In this document: piece by piece, positions 10,418 to 21,898 of the stretch
Numbering within the stretch: the stretch's first letter is position 1
Layout: every line of letters begins with the position of its first letter
Assembly (NCBI RefSeq): GCF_037893015.1
Contig: NC_133658.1
Location: 885,157,477-885,221,476, forward strand
Direction of reading: 5' to 3'
DNA: 64,000 bases
Source: Macrotis lagotis
Taxonomy: Eukaryota; Chordata; Mammalia; Peramelemorphia; Peramelidae
Notes under the pieces: generated by a model
Database searches by the model: none
What the model saw: the letters and a program-made list of their open reading frames with translations, nothing else
What the model was told of the DNA's origin: nothing
Program-made: the position numbers and the translations under genes

Positions 10418-10645
10418 CATAAAGGAAAACTTCCAAAGAATGTATTAAATGTTCCAAAAGCAAGTGGCTCAGAGAGGCAAGAGAACATAAAAGAAAGAAA
10501 ACTAGAATCCTAGGACCTACATAAAAAAAAAATTCCAGCTCTGAGCCATGCTAATTCTGTGACTTTGGACAAGTCTTTCAATTTCTTAAATCAATAAGAA
10601 ATTTGGAATTATGCAAATAAATTGATTTAAAATGTCTACTTCAGG

Positions 10646-10768
10646 GACGGCTAGGTGGTGCAGTGGCTAGAGCACTGGCCCTGCAGTCAGGAGTACCTGA
10701 GTTCAAATCCGACCTCAGACACTTAATAATTACCTAGCTGTGGGCAAGCCACTTAACCCCATTGCCTC

Positions 10769-10810
<42 letters not shown>
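10646..10810 (+). repeat. WSINE1-type SINE whose tail became (AC)n
   Basis: ACGGCTAGGTGGTGCAGTGG, TTCAAATCCGACCTCAGAC, AACCCCATTGCCTCGCAAAC, then about 19 AC units in place of poly-A. Confidence 0.92.
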
Positions 10811-10811
<1 letters not shown>

Positions 10812-11094
10812 TCAAATGTCCAGTTCTGAGCCAGAGATGCCACTGTTAAGGAGGATAAGAAGAAAGTCCCCATTTACACCAAAATATTTATACCTATACT
10901 TTTTTGTGAGAGTTTTCAAAATGTCTACTCTGTGTCAAACACTGCTAGGGGCTTGGAGCTTTATATGGCACTTGAAAAAAACATGGAAACATGGAGGCAG
11001 AAATGACGATGGAAAGAATTCTATCCCCAAACATCATCAGGAGTAATACCACAGGCGAAGCATCTAGAGCAAGAAATAGCAGGGATTGTCCCTT

Positions 11095-11362
11095 GACAAG
11101 TGGCATCATTTTCCTCATAGGGATAATAGCCCTGTTCTACAAACTCAGGTGGTGATGTGTAGGAAAATGCTTTGCAAAGTCTACAATAGTGCCATAGAAA
11201 TGTACTTGAGTGTGATGAGGGAATTCTCTTTGCCTGTAGGTTTTGAAGCAAAAGCTAAATAACCACTTGGAAAAGTCGAGAGGATTCTTATTCCTGTACA
11301 GGTGAAGCTGAAGCACAAGGTTGCTTCTCTCCACTCTGATGCTCTGTGATTCTGTGTCTCTA
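11095..11362 (+). repeat. MIR tail followed by L3/CR1 3' end
   Basis: A GTAGGAAAATGCTTTGCAAA MIR-type tail at 11095-11210. At 11235-11362, TTTGAAGCAAAAGCTAAATA, ACCACTTGG and GATTCTTATTCCTGTACAGG, ending CTCTGTGATTCTGTG, give the sense CR1 3' end. Confidence 0.65.
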
Positions 11363-11449
11363 GTTACCACAACCAGACATTTTTCTCAAAGATCCTGGTG
11401 GGGTTCCCAAGGTATGTGCTTAGGGGTGAGGTTGAGGATATTCACCAGT

Positions 11450-11495
11450 CACCCCCATCATTTATTTAATCTCACCCCCATCATTTATTTAATCT
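11450..11495 (+). repeat. Perfect 23-bp tandem duplication
   Basis: Two identical adjacent copies of a 23-base unit beginning CACCCCCATCATT and ending TTAATCT. Confidence 0.95.
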
Positions 11496-11704
11496 ATACT
11501 AAATACCATAATTGAACTCTTTCTCCCTAAAATAACTTGTAAAGAAACCCTCCATGTCAGGAAAAATTGAGGGATATCCTCTGATTTAGGGTTTAATAAT
11601 AAAATGCCTATCTGTTATGTGAGGGAATAAAGAGATTTTTGAATTGGATATTGAGATTTCTGAAATTTTAATTTTCAGATATGCTTCTCATGAAAGAAAA
11701 AGCA

Positions 11705-11815
11705 CAGTGTGGTTTATAAATGATGTGGTTGGAAGTTAAGAGGATGAGTTCAAGCCCTTCCTCTGGCAGGAGAGCTATATGGCTCTGGGGAAATCACTTA
11801 ATAAATAGTGCCACC
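11705..11815 (+). repeat. MIR-type remnant
   Basis: GAGTTCAAGCCCTTCCTC, GCTATATGGCTCTGGGG and AAATCACTTAATAAATAG. Confidence 0.55.
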
Positions 11816-11871
11816 CCCCCCCAGACAATTCTGTAGTCTAAATTATAGTTACTGAAGAGCTGGGAATCTGA

Positions 11872-12082
11872 ATAGGGCAGCTAGGCAGTGAAGTGGACAG
11901 AGCACCAGACCTCAGACACTTACTAGTTGGGTGACCTTGGGCAAGTCACTGTACCCTGTCTGCCTCATCTACAAAATGAGTTGGAGTAGGAAATAACAAA
12001 TGACTCTAGCATCTTTGCCAAGAAAGTCCCAAATGGGGACACAGAGAGTCAAACAAGAGAGGAATGACTCAACAACAACAAA
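11872..12082 (+). repeat. Mar1-type SINE
   Basis: GGGCAGCTAGGCAGTGAAG, GGTGACCTTGGGCAAGTCAC, ATCTTTGCCAAGAAAGTCCC, ending GACTCAACAACAACAA. Confidence 0.9.
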
Positions 12083-12467
12083 GGTCTTAATTAGTTGAAG
12101 TTTCCACACTGGAAGTTCCCTTTGCTAGTGAAATCAGATTTAGACACTCACACTCACACCCTCAGATAATTACAACACTTTTCTTTCTCTTTTCTATCAT
12201 GCAAAATACTTAACCTTCCAACCTCCATTTCACCGTAGAAAGAAAAGAATATTTAACAGCTTCACAGATGGTGGGAGACATAATTAGTCAATGTTTATGA
12301 AATAACCTGATCATGTAACTGTTCTCATTAAAGTTGAATTATGTTTATTTGAATGGCATGGAAATATTGAAAATGTTTCTTAGATCATGTGGGTGGTACA
12401 CTATAAAATCATCCTATTTGGTGAAAAATCATACATCACTCTCTTTTGTAAGTTTATTATTATAATA

Positions 12468-12522
<55 letters not shown>

Positions 12523-13320
12523 TATATATACCTAGAAAGAGATGTGCCTCTTTATCTCTCAGGCTCCATGGAACATACAACTTTGTGATGAACAACATGA
12601 AAATCACAAATCGTAAATCAAGTAAAAAAACAAGAAATCCTTGTCTTTTATTTATCCTTTTTTATACTCTTATTCTCTAGTGGATTCCTTTCCTCATTTT
12701 AATTGTTTATTCTTTGTTGGGTTCCTCCCCTTTTCCCCTTAAATCAGAACTAATTTCACTCTGACTAGAATATTTAACAACCAGCTTTTATTTTTCATGG
12801 GGAATAAGGGACTGTTATATTCATGAACCATTGTTAAAGTTGCATTATTAAGATCTCCATCATTTTAAGTCTATACAATCAACAAAATAATTTATATTAT
12901 ATTATTATTATATAATTATATTATATATAATATATTATATATGTATTATATAATCATATTATTTGCCCTGATTTATATCATTCACCAATTTCTGAAGTAT
13001 AAATGTTCACCTTGAAAACCTAACAATTAGCTCTTGAGAGTCTGTGCAAGTTGGCTCCAATACACTCTTGGTCATCCTCGTTAGTACTAGTAGAAACAAA
13101 AGAAGGCTCAGTTTAAGATAATAAAAACCCATGTGGCCTTAGTACTTTAAGTTTTACAATTAAATTTAATCAATCTTAATTACCAAGGATTGTATAAACT
13201 GGAAATTCAAAGGAGAAAACAAACTAACTCTACCTTCATGGAATTTATATTCTAATGAAGAATGCATCATTTACAAGGGTAGATAAATAGAAAGTGGAGA
13301 CTTGGCCACTTATCAGAAGT
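12083..13320. other. AT-rich stretch with (TA)n tracts
   Basis: Contains a (TA)n microsatellite at 12464-12530 and an AT-only patch at 12888-12962. Otherwise nothing recognised. The tyrosine/isoleucine-rich open frames over the TA tract are spurious. Confidence 0.7.
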
Positions 13321-13329
13321 GGGATTTTA

Positions 13330-13450
13330 ATAAGCCAACAATCACTTATTAAGTGTGTCATATACTAAATACTAAGTATGGGAAATGAAAATACAGACAG
13401 AAAAATAGTCCCTGCCTTCAAGGAACTTGCATTCTAACAAGGGAAAACAA
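13330..13450 (+). repeat. Mid-size interspersed repeat, head
   Basis: ACTTATTAAGTGTGTCATA, AGTCCCTGCCTTCAAGGAAC and TTGCATTCTAACAAGGG. The same pattern recurs near 1550, 18155 and 40110. The family is common in marsupials but I will not name it. Confidence 0.5.
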
Positions 13451-15025
13451 CATATGACAGGAATCTAAAAAGGATCCAGTGAGTCAGAAATGGAATTCAA
13501 AGAGGAATAAAGACAAGTCTGGTCTGTACATTTTTCTTTCAATGGAGTTTCTGGGAGGAACTGACCTATGAGTTAAAGGGACTACCAAATGGGAGTAGAC
13601 TTTCAGTGCAAGAAGGCCAGGGTAAGTGAACTTCCCATGCAAGAAGACTGCAGGCATAGTGTACTTAACAGGGTAAGAAAGCTGCTGTGACACTGCAAAA
13701 TTTCCAGTCAGGAGTGAAGCCTGAAGAGCAATGAATCTGAGTGCAAGTCTTCCCTGCTCCAAGGTTGACTTTCTATCCACAAATCTGCCTGTCTGTATGT
13801 AAAGTAATATGAGGCAATCCCAAGAGGCGATGGGCATTTTCCTGACAATAAACCTATAAGGTAGGGGAATGGGCATTACTGACTCCATTTCTGAGATTCA
13901 GAGAAGATATGCAACTTTTCCAAAGTTATACATCTGCTAAGTCTCAGGGTCAATATTTAAACCAATATCCAAGTCTGATAGAACTTCCCTATCCTCTTCT
14001 GCCCTTTGATACCAAACTTCTAAATTTGGCAGCCCTGGCTAGTGAGCAGTACCTATCAGTATTACTGGCAAACTTATATCATAGAGAAAGAGAAGAAAGA
14101 GTGGGAGAAATAAAATCCAAGGATGAAAAGATGACCAAAAAAATAATCCAGTGATCTAATTATGTAAGCCTTCTATTAGAAGCTCTTTCCTGTTAACCAT
14201 GGAAGACTTGTGTCTGGTTTATTGCTCTTTCAGCAGTAGTCTAGCAATTGCAATATGATATCAACTTCCAGGGTAATCATCAACTCCCCTTAAAAGCACT
14301 TAGGCTCATAAGGCTGATAATATGAACAGTTTTATTTACCAGAATTCACATATGAGGCCACAGGCAATAATCTCTCTTCCCCACCTCCAATGAGCAACCT
14401 TCTCCCCAATGATTTCAATGATTTCTATTACTGCCTAACCATGGGTACCCTAGATTGTTCTTCCAATTTAGAGGCTCCTCTATGTAAAGTTGATGATTTC
14501 CTGACACCTCTACTCATTGCTAATCCTTATCACTGTCCTCCACAGTTCTAATGATTTATTAGCTCCACAGCCCTTCCCAGCAGCTCTCCTTAGTTCCGAG
14601 AGAAGATAGTACTGTTTGGTTGTTGGGTTTCTTCATGATCTTCCTGGTCCTACCATTCACCCATCCTCCAGCAGATGGCACTAATTACCTTGCCCCAAAG
14701 ACCAGCTGTCTACTGGTCATTTTGCATACTACCTAAGAGTCCACTTAAGGAAGCTTCCCAACCTCTTGTAGACTCAAGGTGACTTTGGTCTTCCCTCTCC
14801 CAAAGTCTTTCCCTGGAGTGAGCTCTCCCTGCAGGACCTGGGCATTCCCTGAATTGCCCCACCCTACTACCTGATAGTCCTTTCCTTCCTACCTTGCTTC
14901 CCTGCACCTCACCCCAAGTCATCTAGGTCTGGTTATCTACTTTCTGAAACATTTAGGAAAATAGTTGGCTTTGGGGGACGAATGACACTAGGCCTTCTAA
15001 AAGGGGATGAAAGAGAAAGTGGAAA
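13451..15025. other. Mostly unassigned sequence
   Basis: A faint minus-strand MIR remnant at 13880-13990. The 134-codon minus frame at 13484-13888 and the 81-codon plus frame at 13909-14154 show no known domain. Nothing else recognised. Confidence 0.5.
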
Positions 15026-15029
15026 TGTG

Positions 15030-15155
15030 TAGCCCTTGCTAAAATTATTTGTTTGGCAAATGAAAAAACTGAAACTCAGTGAGAGGCAAAGTGAATTGAC
15101 CAGAGTTCTAGGGCAAGTAAATGGAAAAGCTAGAACTTAAAATGAGCCTCTGCAT
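15030..15155 (-). repeat. MIR-type remnant
   Basis: GAAAAAACTGAAACTCAGTG, GACCAGAGTTCTAGGGCAAG, GCTAGAACTTAAAATGAG. Confidence 0.5.
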
Positions 15156-15385
15156 CACACATTTTTGGGAGAACCAAATAACATAAAACCAGATAATATA
15201 TAAGAAACACTTAATATGGCAGTGTCTAACTCATAGTTGACAATTTAATAAAGGTTTGTTCCCTTCCTCTCCTTGAATCAGGTCCTCTGACCTCAAATTC
15301 TGTGTTCTCTCCCCTAGACTACACTGCCACCATATTGAACTGACTAAACAAACATTAAGATGGTTTTAGATTTTCCTATTAGACT

Positions 15386-15646
15386 TCAAAGGCAGCTGGG
15401 TGACACCATAGTACACAGAACTCTGCTCTTCAATTTAGGATGATTCCTGAGTTCAAATCCAGTCTCAGATGCTTACTAGCTGTATGACCCTGGGCAAGTC
15501 ACTTAACTCTATTTGTCTGGATTTCCTCACTTGTAAAGTGAACTGGAGGAGGAAATAATAAACCACTCCAGGATCTTTGTCAAGAAAACCCCAAATGAAT
15601 CACAAAAGATTCAGACATCACTGAAAGGACTGAACAACAGTATTAG
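15386..15646 (+). repeat. Mar1-type SINE
   Basis: AGGCAGCTGGGTGACACCAT, GTATGACCCTGGGCAAGTC, GAGGAGGAAATAATAAACC, ending GGACTGAACAACAG. Confidence 0.9.
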
Positions 15647-16087
15647 ACTTTATGCAGCTTGTTCCCCCTGAATGTAGACAAGACTCTAAATTTAATGTTA
15701 GCAGACCCAGGGGAGTATCTAGCTATTTACAAAGCCATTATTTATTGAAATATTACAATAAGTGATATGTTGGTGTGGAAAGTGGATTTTTTAGAACATA
15801 AGTGACTGCATCTTGTCCTATATCTGTTGTAACTATATTTCTTTGCCATTCTGTCTCCATCTGGTCCTCGATTTGTTACTGTATTTCTTTACCTTTCTGC
15901 CTGATGCCTTGTTGTCTAGGAAGAATTTCTCTACCTTTGGTACTTCTCTTCCCCCCCAATAGCTTTAAGATTATTAAAATAAAAAACAAATTCCTAGGAC
16001 TCTGATAGTTCAAGGAACTCACTACTTTCTCTTTATCTTCTCTAGTAACAGTAATAGTTAAACAAAATTGATTAAGATACAGTTTCC

Positions 16088-16254
16088 TAGGGGCGGCTAG
16101 GTGGTGCAGCGGATAGAGCACAGGCCCTAGAGTCAGGAGGACCTGGGTTCAAATCCAGTCTCAGACATTTCATAATTACCTAGCCATGTAGCCTTGGGCA
16201 AGCCACTTAACCCCACTGCCTTGAAAAAAATCTAAAAAAATAAAAAAAATATAC
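16088..16254 (+). repeat. WSINE1-type SINE
   Basis: AGGGGCGGCTAGGTGGTGCA, GGTTCAAATCCAGTCTCAG, GCCACTTAACCCCACTGCC and an A-rich tail. An (AT)n patch follows at 16430-16500. Confidence 0.93.
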
Positions 16255-17094
16255 TGTTTTCTTTGATCCAGTATAAATGGCTATGCTAAAAGTATACTTT
16301 CCTTTGTAATAATTTAAACATCCTTTTTCTTTTCTAAAAAACGTTTTCCACCATAAGTTTTCTGCTTTGCATGAAACTTCTTCCCTTCTCTTTGTTAACA
16401 TACTCTGTCACTGTAGCTCAGTAAGAAAGAAATATATATATATTATATATACATCTCACATATAATGTATATATGTATACATATACACACATATGAGAGG
16501 CATATATGTATGTCACCTACAGATGGTATGTGTCACATTCTTAAGTGGATAAAGTGAGATATACCTGTCTATCTTTATTCTTTGCTGGCTTATTTGTACA
16601 GTGGCTAATGAGGTCTCCAGAAATTCTTGCAAATTGATAAATGTTTAACAGGATCTCTGGGTCACAAAATATTTTCTGACAAATCACTTTGAAGGTTATT
16701 CTGCATTATAAACATTTCACTATCATTTTCTTAAATCTAGATTCTAAGCAATCACAAAACAGATTTACCAGCTGTAAATGCTCACCTGAAAATTAAACAA
16801 TTACCTCTCCAGAGTCAGTCAGAGCTGGTTCCAGCATAACCCTGGCCTGCCCACTCCATCTTGCAAGACATCACACCTTAGAAGAGGGATCCTTAACTTG
16901 AGAACCTTGAACCTGTTTTATTTGTTTTTAGCTATCTTGTTAACTATATTCCATCATAGTTTTCTTTGTAATACCATGTATTTTATTTTGTACATTTAAA
17001 AGCATAATTCCAGTATAAGTCCAGTATAATTTTCTTTTCAAACTTTCATGTTTTATTTTGTGCATTTAAGATCATGACTCTAAGAAGAAGCCTT

Positions 17095-17228
17095 GGGGCG
17101 GCTGATAAAGCACGGGCCCTGGAGTCAGGAGGACCTGAGTTCAAAACCGGTTTCAGACAATAATTACCTAGCTGTGTGGCCTTGGGCAAGCCACTTAACC
17201 CCATTGCCTTGCAAAAAAAAAAAAAGAA
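17095..17228 (+). repeat. WSINE1-type SINE with TSD
   Basis: GGGGCGGCTGATAAAGCACG, GAGTTCAAAACCGGTTTCAG and a CCATTGCCTTGCAAAA tail. The duplication AAGAAGAAGCCTT lies at 17082-17094 and directly after the tail. Confidence 0.93.
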
Positions 17229-17259
17229 GAAGAAGAAGAAGCCTTACAGTTTTCACTAG

Positions 17260-17830
17260 ACTGCTGAAGGGTTCCATGTCAAACACATACATACATACAT
17301 ATTAAAAACCCCAACTTTTAGCAACTAAGAAAGAATTTAAGACTGGGCAGCCAACTTAAAGAGATAAAATTCTGAACTGAATGAGGCTAGTCCTTGGATA
17401 ACAGATGGCTTGAGCTCATCCTTGAAGCTTGGGTAGGAGCTTCATACAAACCAACCTTCAAAGTGCTAACACAGCTTTCAGTCATCCAGATCTCACACCA
17501 TGCTATAATGAATTGGTTTCCATTCTATTGGATTTTAGACCACAGATCTTAGCATTCTTATGGTAAAACATCCCCTCCCCCCCAGGCAATTGGGGGTAGA
17601 GTTAGGAGTATAGTGTTAGAGGACTGAAAAAAAAAAATAAAAGATGCTCTCTCTCCTTAAGATATATTCTAATTGAGGGCATAAGAGTCATATTGGAAAT
17701 AATTTGAGAAAAATTAATTGCTAAATTTGTAACACTGAGTACAAATACTCAGTACAAGTACAAGAGCTCAGGGAAGTGATGAATTCTTGTGGCCTGAGTT
17801 TTGTCAAGGAAAACTTCATTAAAAAGCTGG
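17260..17830. other. Unassigned stretch
   Basis: A short (CATA)n at 17285-17300. Otherwise nothing recognised. Confidence 0.5.
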
Positions 17831-17833
17831 ATC

Positions 17834-17958
17834 TTGTTCAAATCTGGTCTCAAACACTTAATAATGACCTAGCTGTGTGGCCTTGGGCAAGCCACTTAAC
17901 CCCATTTGCCTTGCAAAAACCTAAAAAAAAAAAAAAAGAAAAAAAAAGAAAAAAACTG
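17834..17958 (+). repeat. WSINE1-type SINE, 5' truncated
   Basis: Begins at the B-box region (TTCAAATCTGGTCTC) and ends TTGCCTTGCAAAAACCTAAA with an A-rich tail. Confidence 0.88.
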
Positions 17959-17984
17959 GGTCTTAGAAGAGGGACTGGTATAAA

Positions 17985-18125
17985 CATGTTCAAAGCAGCA
18001 TTATTGGCGGCAGCAAAAAACTGGAAACAAAAAAAATTGAGAAATGGCCAACTTTTAAACTATGGCTTCTAGAAGTAAAGAAATATTATGCTGACAGAGG
18101 AAAAATTCAGATTATGACATGGAGA
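17985..18125 (+). repeat. Old L1 3' UTR fragment
   Basis: TTCAAAGCAGCATTATTGG, AAAACTGGAAACAAAAAAA and GAGAAATGGCCAACTTTTAA resemble the L1 3' region also seen at 18.4 kb. Confidence 0.5.
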
Positions 18126-18361
18126 TCATCCTGGGTCATAAAGTCACAGAATTTACTTATGGAATCAGTCAACAAGTCTTTATTAAGTATGTATCATGTG
18201 CCAGTCACTGTACTAGGTGCTGAGAAATACAAAGAAAAAAATAATCTCTGTTTAATACAAAGGGGAGCCAATAGGAAATTGTATCTATAACTAATTGTAT
18301 ACATACAATAATAATAATTTAAAAATATATACATATAAATATAAACTAGTAACCTTAAAAT

Positions 18362-18985
18362 CAAACTCTTAAAAATATTCATAGCAGCCCTGTTTGTTGT
18401 GGCAAAGAATTGGAAATAATGTGAATGTCCTTCAATTGGGGAATGGCTTAACAAACTGTGGCATATGCATGTCATGGAACAATATTGTTCTTTTAGAAAC
18501 CAGGAGGGACCAGAATTCAGGGAAGTATGGAAGGATTTGCATGAAATGATGCTGAGCAAGATGAGCAGAACCAGTAAAAACATTGTACACCCTAACAGCA
18601 ACATGGGGGTGATGATTAACCTTAAGGGATTTGCTCATTCTATCAGTGCAACAATCAGGCACAATTTGGGGATGTCTGCAATGGAAAGAATACCATCTGT
18701 ATCCAGAGAAAGAATTGTGAAATTTGAACAAAGACCAAAGACTATTACCTTCAATTTAGAAAAACAAAACAAAAAAAGTTATCTTATTATGTAATTTTTC
18801 TATCTCTTATACTTTATTTTTCTTCCTTAAGGATATTATTTCTCTCTCATCACATTCAATTGAGATCAATGGAAACAATGTAAAGACTAACAGAATGCCT
18901 TCTGTGGGGGGTGGGAGAGGGAAGCAAGAATGGGAGAAAAATTGTAAAACTCAAAATAAATAAAATATTTCTTTTAAAAAATATA
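18362..18985 (+). repeat. L1 3' end, well preserved
   Basis: TTCATAGCAGCCCTGTTTGT, CAATTGGGGAATGGCTTAAC, TGCATGAAATGATGCTGAGC, GTACACCCTAACAGCAACAT, TACCATCTGTATCCAGAG, then GCCTTCTGTGGGGGGTG and an AAAATAAATAAAATA end. The fossil retrovirus begins at its tail. Confidence 0.88.
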
Positions 18986-19779
18986 TAGGGTTAAAAAATG
19001 ATGGAAAATATAAGTTAGACATGAAATTCTATTCTCTGGGATTTACCATTAACCTCTAAGTGGTGGTCACTCTAATAATGACTACACCAAAAGAAGAGGG
19101 ATCAAAAAACTTATCCTGCAGCAAGGGTAGGAGAACAGAAGATATATATACATATATGTATATATATATATATATATACATATATATATGTGTGTATATA
19201 TTTATTTATATATACATATATATGTATGTGTATGTATATGTATATGTATATGTATATAAAGAGTAGACAAAATCTTAAACATCCCTGGAGACCAGTCTAT
19301 TCGATAAGAAAGAGAACCATGGTTCTACAAAGGAGGGTAAGGAAGGGCAGCTATATGATGCAGTAGATTGAGCATTGGCCTTGGAGTCCAGAAGACATTA
19401 GTTCAAATCCAGACTCAAACACTTGAAACTTACTAGCTGTATGACCACAGCAAGTCATTTAACCCAGATTGCCACACATCCAGGGTCATCTCCAGTCATT
19501 CTGATCCATATCTGGCCACTGGCCCCAGATGGTTCTGGAGGAGAAAGTAAGTCTGTTTTCTGAGCACCATAACAATAACAGTTCATTCGTTTGTCATGTC
19601 ATCGCCTCCCCTGATAGAAACGAAGAACAAGTATGATCGAGAAGGGCAGGACGTGTCTTCCTTTCAAAGTCTAAAGGAGGATACATTCCATTCCTCATAG
19701 TAGCTAAGAAAATCAACCTTTGACCAGAAATATAGTTATAAAACTTTATGACAATTATTATGATTATTATACTTTGACA
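18985..19779 (-). mobile_element. 3' LTR of the fossil retrovirus (left copy)
   Basis: Shares TATTCTCTGGGATTT, CATTAACCT, TCCCTGGAGACCA and CATTCCATTCCTCA blocks, in the same order, with the right copy. Carries a (TA/TG)n tract at 19140-19260 and a SINE insertion (19346-19640). Confidence 0.6.
19346..19640 (+). repeat. Long SINE inserted in the left LTR
   Basis: AGGGCAGCTATATGATGCAG, GTATGACCACAGCAAGTC, TCCAGGGTCATCTCCAGTC, ATATCTGGCCACTGGCCCC and CATCGCCTCCCCTGATAG: the long family also present at 25.3 and 43.6 kb. Confidence 0.85.
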
Positions 19780-20747
19780 TTTCTGTCATTACATCAGTTA
19801 TAGATCAACTAGAGAAAAAAATAAGGGGCATATTGGAGGGAGAGATAGCATCTCTAGGAGACTAAGGTTACCAGAAGAATGGGTAGGCAATAAATATAAG
19901 GTCTATGAAGCAGAGACAAGGGCGAATTGCAAAGATCAGAAGGGGGCAGTCCACTTTGATTGAATAACCCATATAGTCAAGAAGCACAAGAGAGAAAGTA
20001 AAAAGTTAAAAATCCTGGTCCATGTCTTCTTTCTTCTGGGGACCTCTGATATCCATAAGTCTGTCAATGACCAGACTTTTCCAAGTACATTCAGGTTACT
20101 TCAATAATAGGAATTTACTACACAGATCAAAGACATAGGAAAACTATTCTTTTTCATTTAATTTTCAGTTTCTAGGTGGACCACCTAAGTGGATGATCAA
20201 AAACCTTGAAGCAGATTTTAAATATGTCAGATGAGACATTTCCAAATGTCATAATTGAGAAACTGAGTTAGGAAAGTACATTCTCAGAACTTATTGATCA
20301 CTTTCCCAACCTTTCTCAAACTTGTCACCCACGAATATCCATGAACCTCATTGGGTTGCTGGCCTCATAGGCATTAGTCCAATCTAAATTTCCTTAATAC
20401 CTGGATTATAGACTCAGAAGACCAATTTTCAGTCTCAACAAGTCTTTAATAGCAATTACCTATAAACAGAAATTTACCTCTAAACTTTATAGTCTAAAGG
20501 ATCAGAATATGCCCTGTGATGACTATAATTTTACAGTGACAACAATATCACAGAAAATAAAACAGAAAAACAGTATCATAACTCATTGTATTGTTGCATA
20601 TAAGGACTATGCTAAAAAAATGAAATAAACTTGGGATTAAAAAATTAATAATTCCAATTGCCTCTTGAAATAGCCTTTATGAAAATGTTTTTGTAGTAGA
20701 ATTTTTTTACTTATTAACTATGTTTTATAATAGACCATTAAGTCCAG

Positions 20748-20915
20748 GGTGGCTAGGTTGCCCAGTGGTTAGAGCACCACCCCTGGAGTCAGGAGTACCT
20801 GAGTTTAAATCCAGGCTCAGGCACTTAATAATTATCCAGCTGTGTGGCCTTGGGCAAACCATTTAACCCCATTGATTTGTAAAATAAAATAAAATAAAAT
20901 ATAAAATAAAATAAA
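20748..20915 (+). repeat. WSINE1-type SINE
   Basis: GGTGGCTAGGTTGCCCAGTG, TTTAAATCCAGGCTCAGG, CTGTGTGGCCTTGGGCAAAC, ending in an (AAAAT)n tail. Confidence 0.9.
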
Positions 20916-21787
20916 CCATAAATGCAAATCATTGCTTTTAGAATCTTTTTTTTAAAAATAATTAGAACATCTTAGGTTAAAATGTAATGATGTTGCTAAT
21001 TCCAGATGTAACAAAACAATCAGAACCATCAGATTTCTAAGTAGGGTAACAAGAGTTATTGTATTTCACTAAATATAATTTTTCATATTTATTTCTTCTT
21101 AGAACAACAGTCAAAACAACATTGATGTTTTCTTAATTTTAACTTTATAAACATATTTCTACACAAATATACACATCTTAAAGAAAATTAAATTCTTCAG
21201 TAATTTAATCTTAATCATATAATAATTTCAAAATACCAAAATAACTTTTGTTTAGGCATGAAATGACAACAAATTTAAATCAAAACAGCAAGATCCTTTC
21301 TACTTGCAATTATTACAATAACTTTAAATGCTTCTATCCAATGACAAAATATTTCACAAATAGTAAATTTCTACTTTTACTATGCTGAAAAATAATGAGA
21401 GTTATAAGCAGAAACATAGCTTAATTAAAGAGTATTCAAAGTTACTGAGTCAAATTAGCTAAGAACAGAAAAATTGTTATTAACCATTAACTTCAATTGA
21501 GTCAAAAATAAAATCTGTATTAAAACAGCAACACAATAAAAATACATGTTTCCCTATCCCTGACTTCATTAACCAAAGGTGGACACAGCTGTTATCAATC
21601 TCAGATGAAAATTTTTCAAAGGAAAGGGACTTCAACAAACTTTTATCACAATATTAAATAAGCCCATGTCTATGATTCATTTGACAATCACTTACTGATT
21701 TGTTGTATATTTTCCACCTTAATTTGTACATAAATAGATGAAACCAGCTTGAGCATTATAATTACAGAATTATACCCCATTTTGTCA

Positions 21788-21898
21788 TTTTTTTTTGCAA
21801 TTGGGTTAAGTGATTTGCCCAAGGTCCCACAGCTAGGTAATTAAGTACCTGAGGCTGGATTTGAATTCAGGTCCTCCTGACTCCAGGGCCTACAACCC
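21788..21898 (-). repeat. WSINE1-type SINE, truncated
   Basis: TTTTTTTGCAATTGGGTTAA, CCACAGCTAGGTAATTAAG, GAATTCAGGTCCTCCTGACT, stopping within the head. Confidence 0.85.
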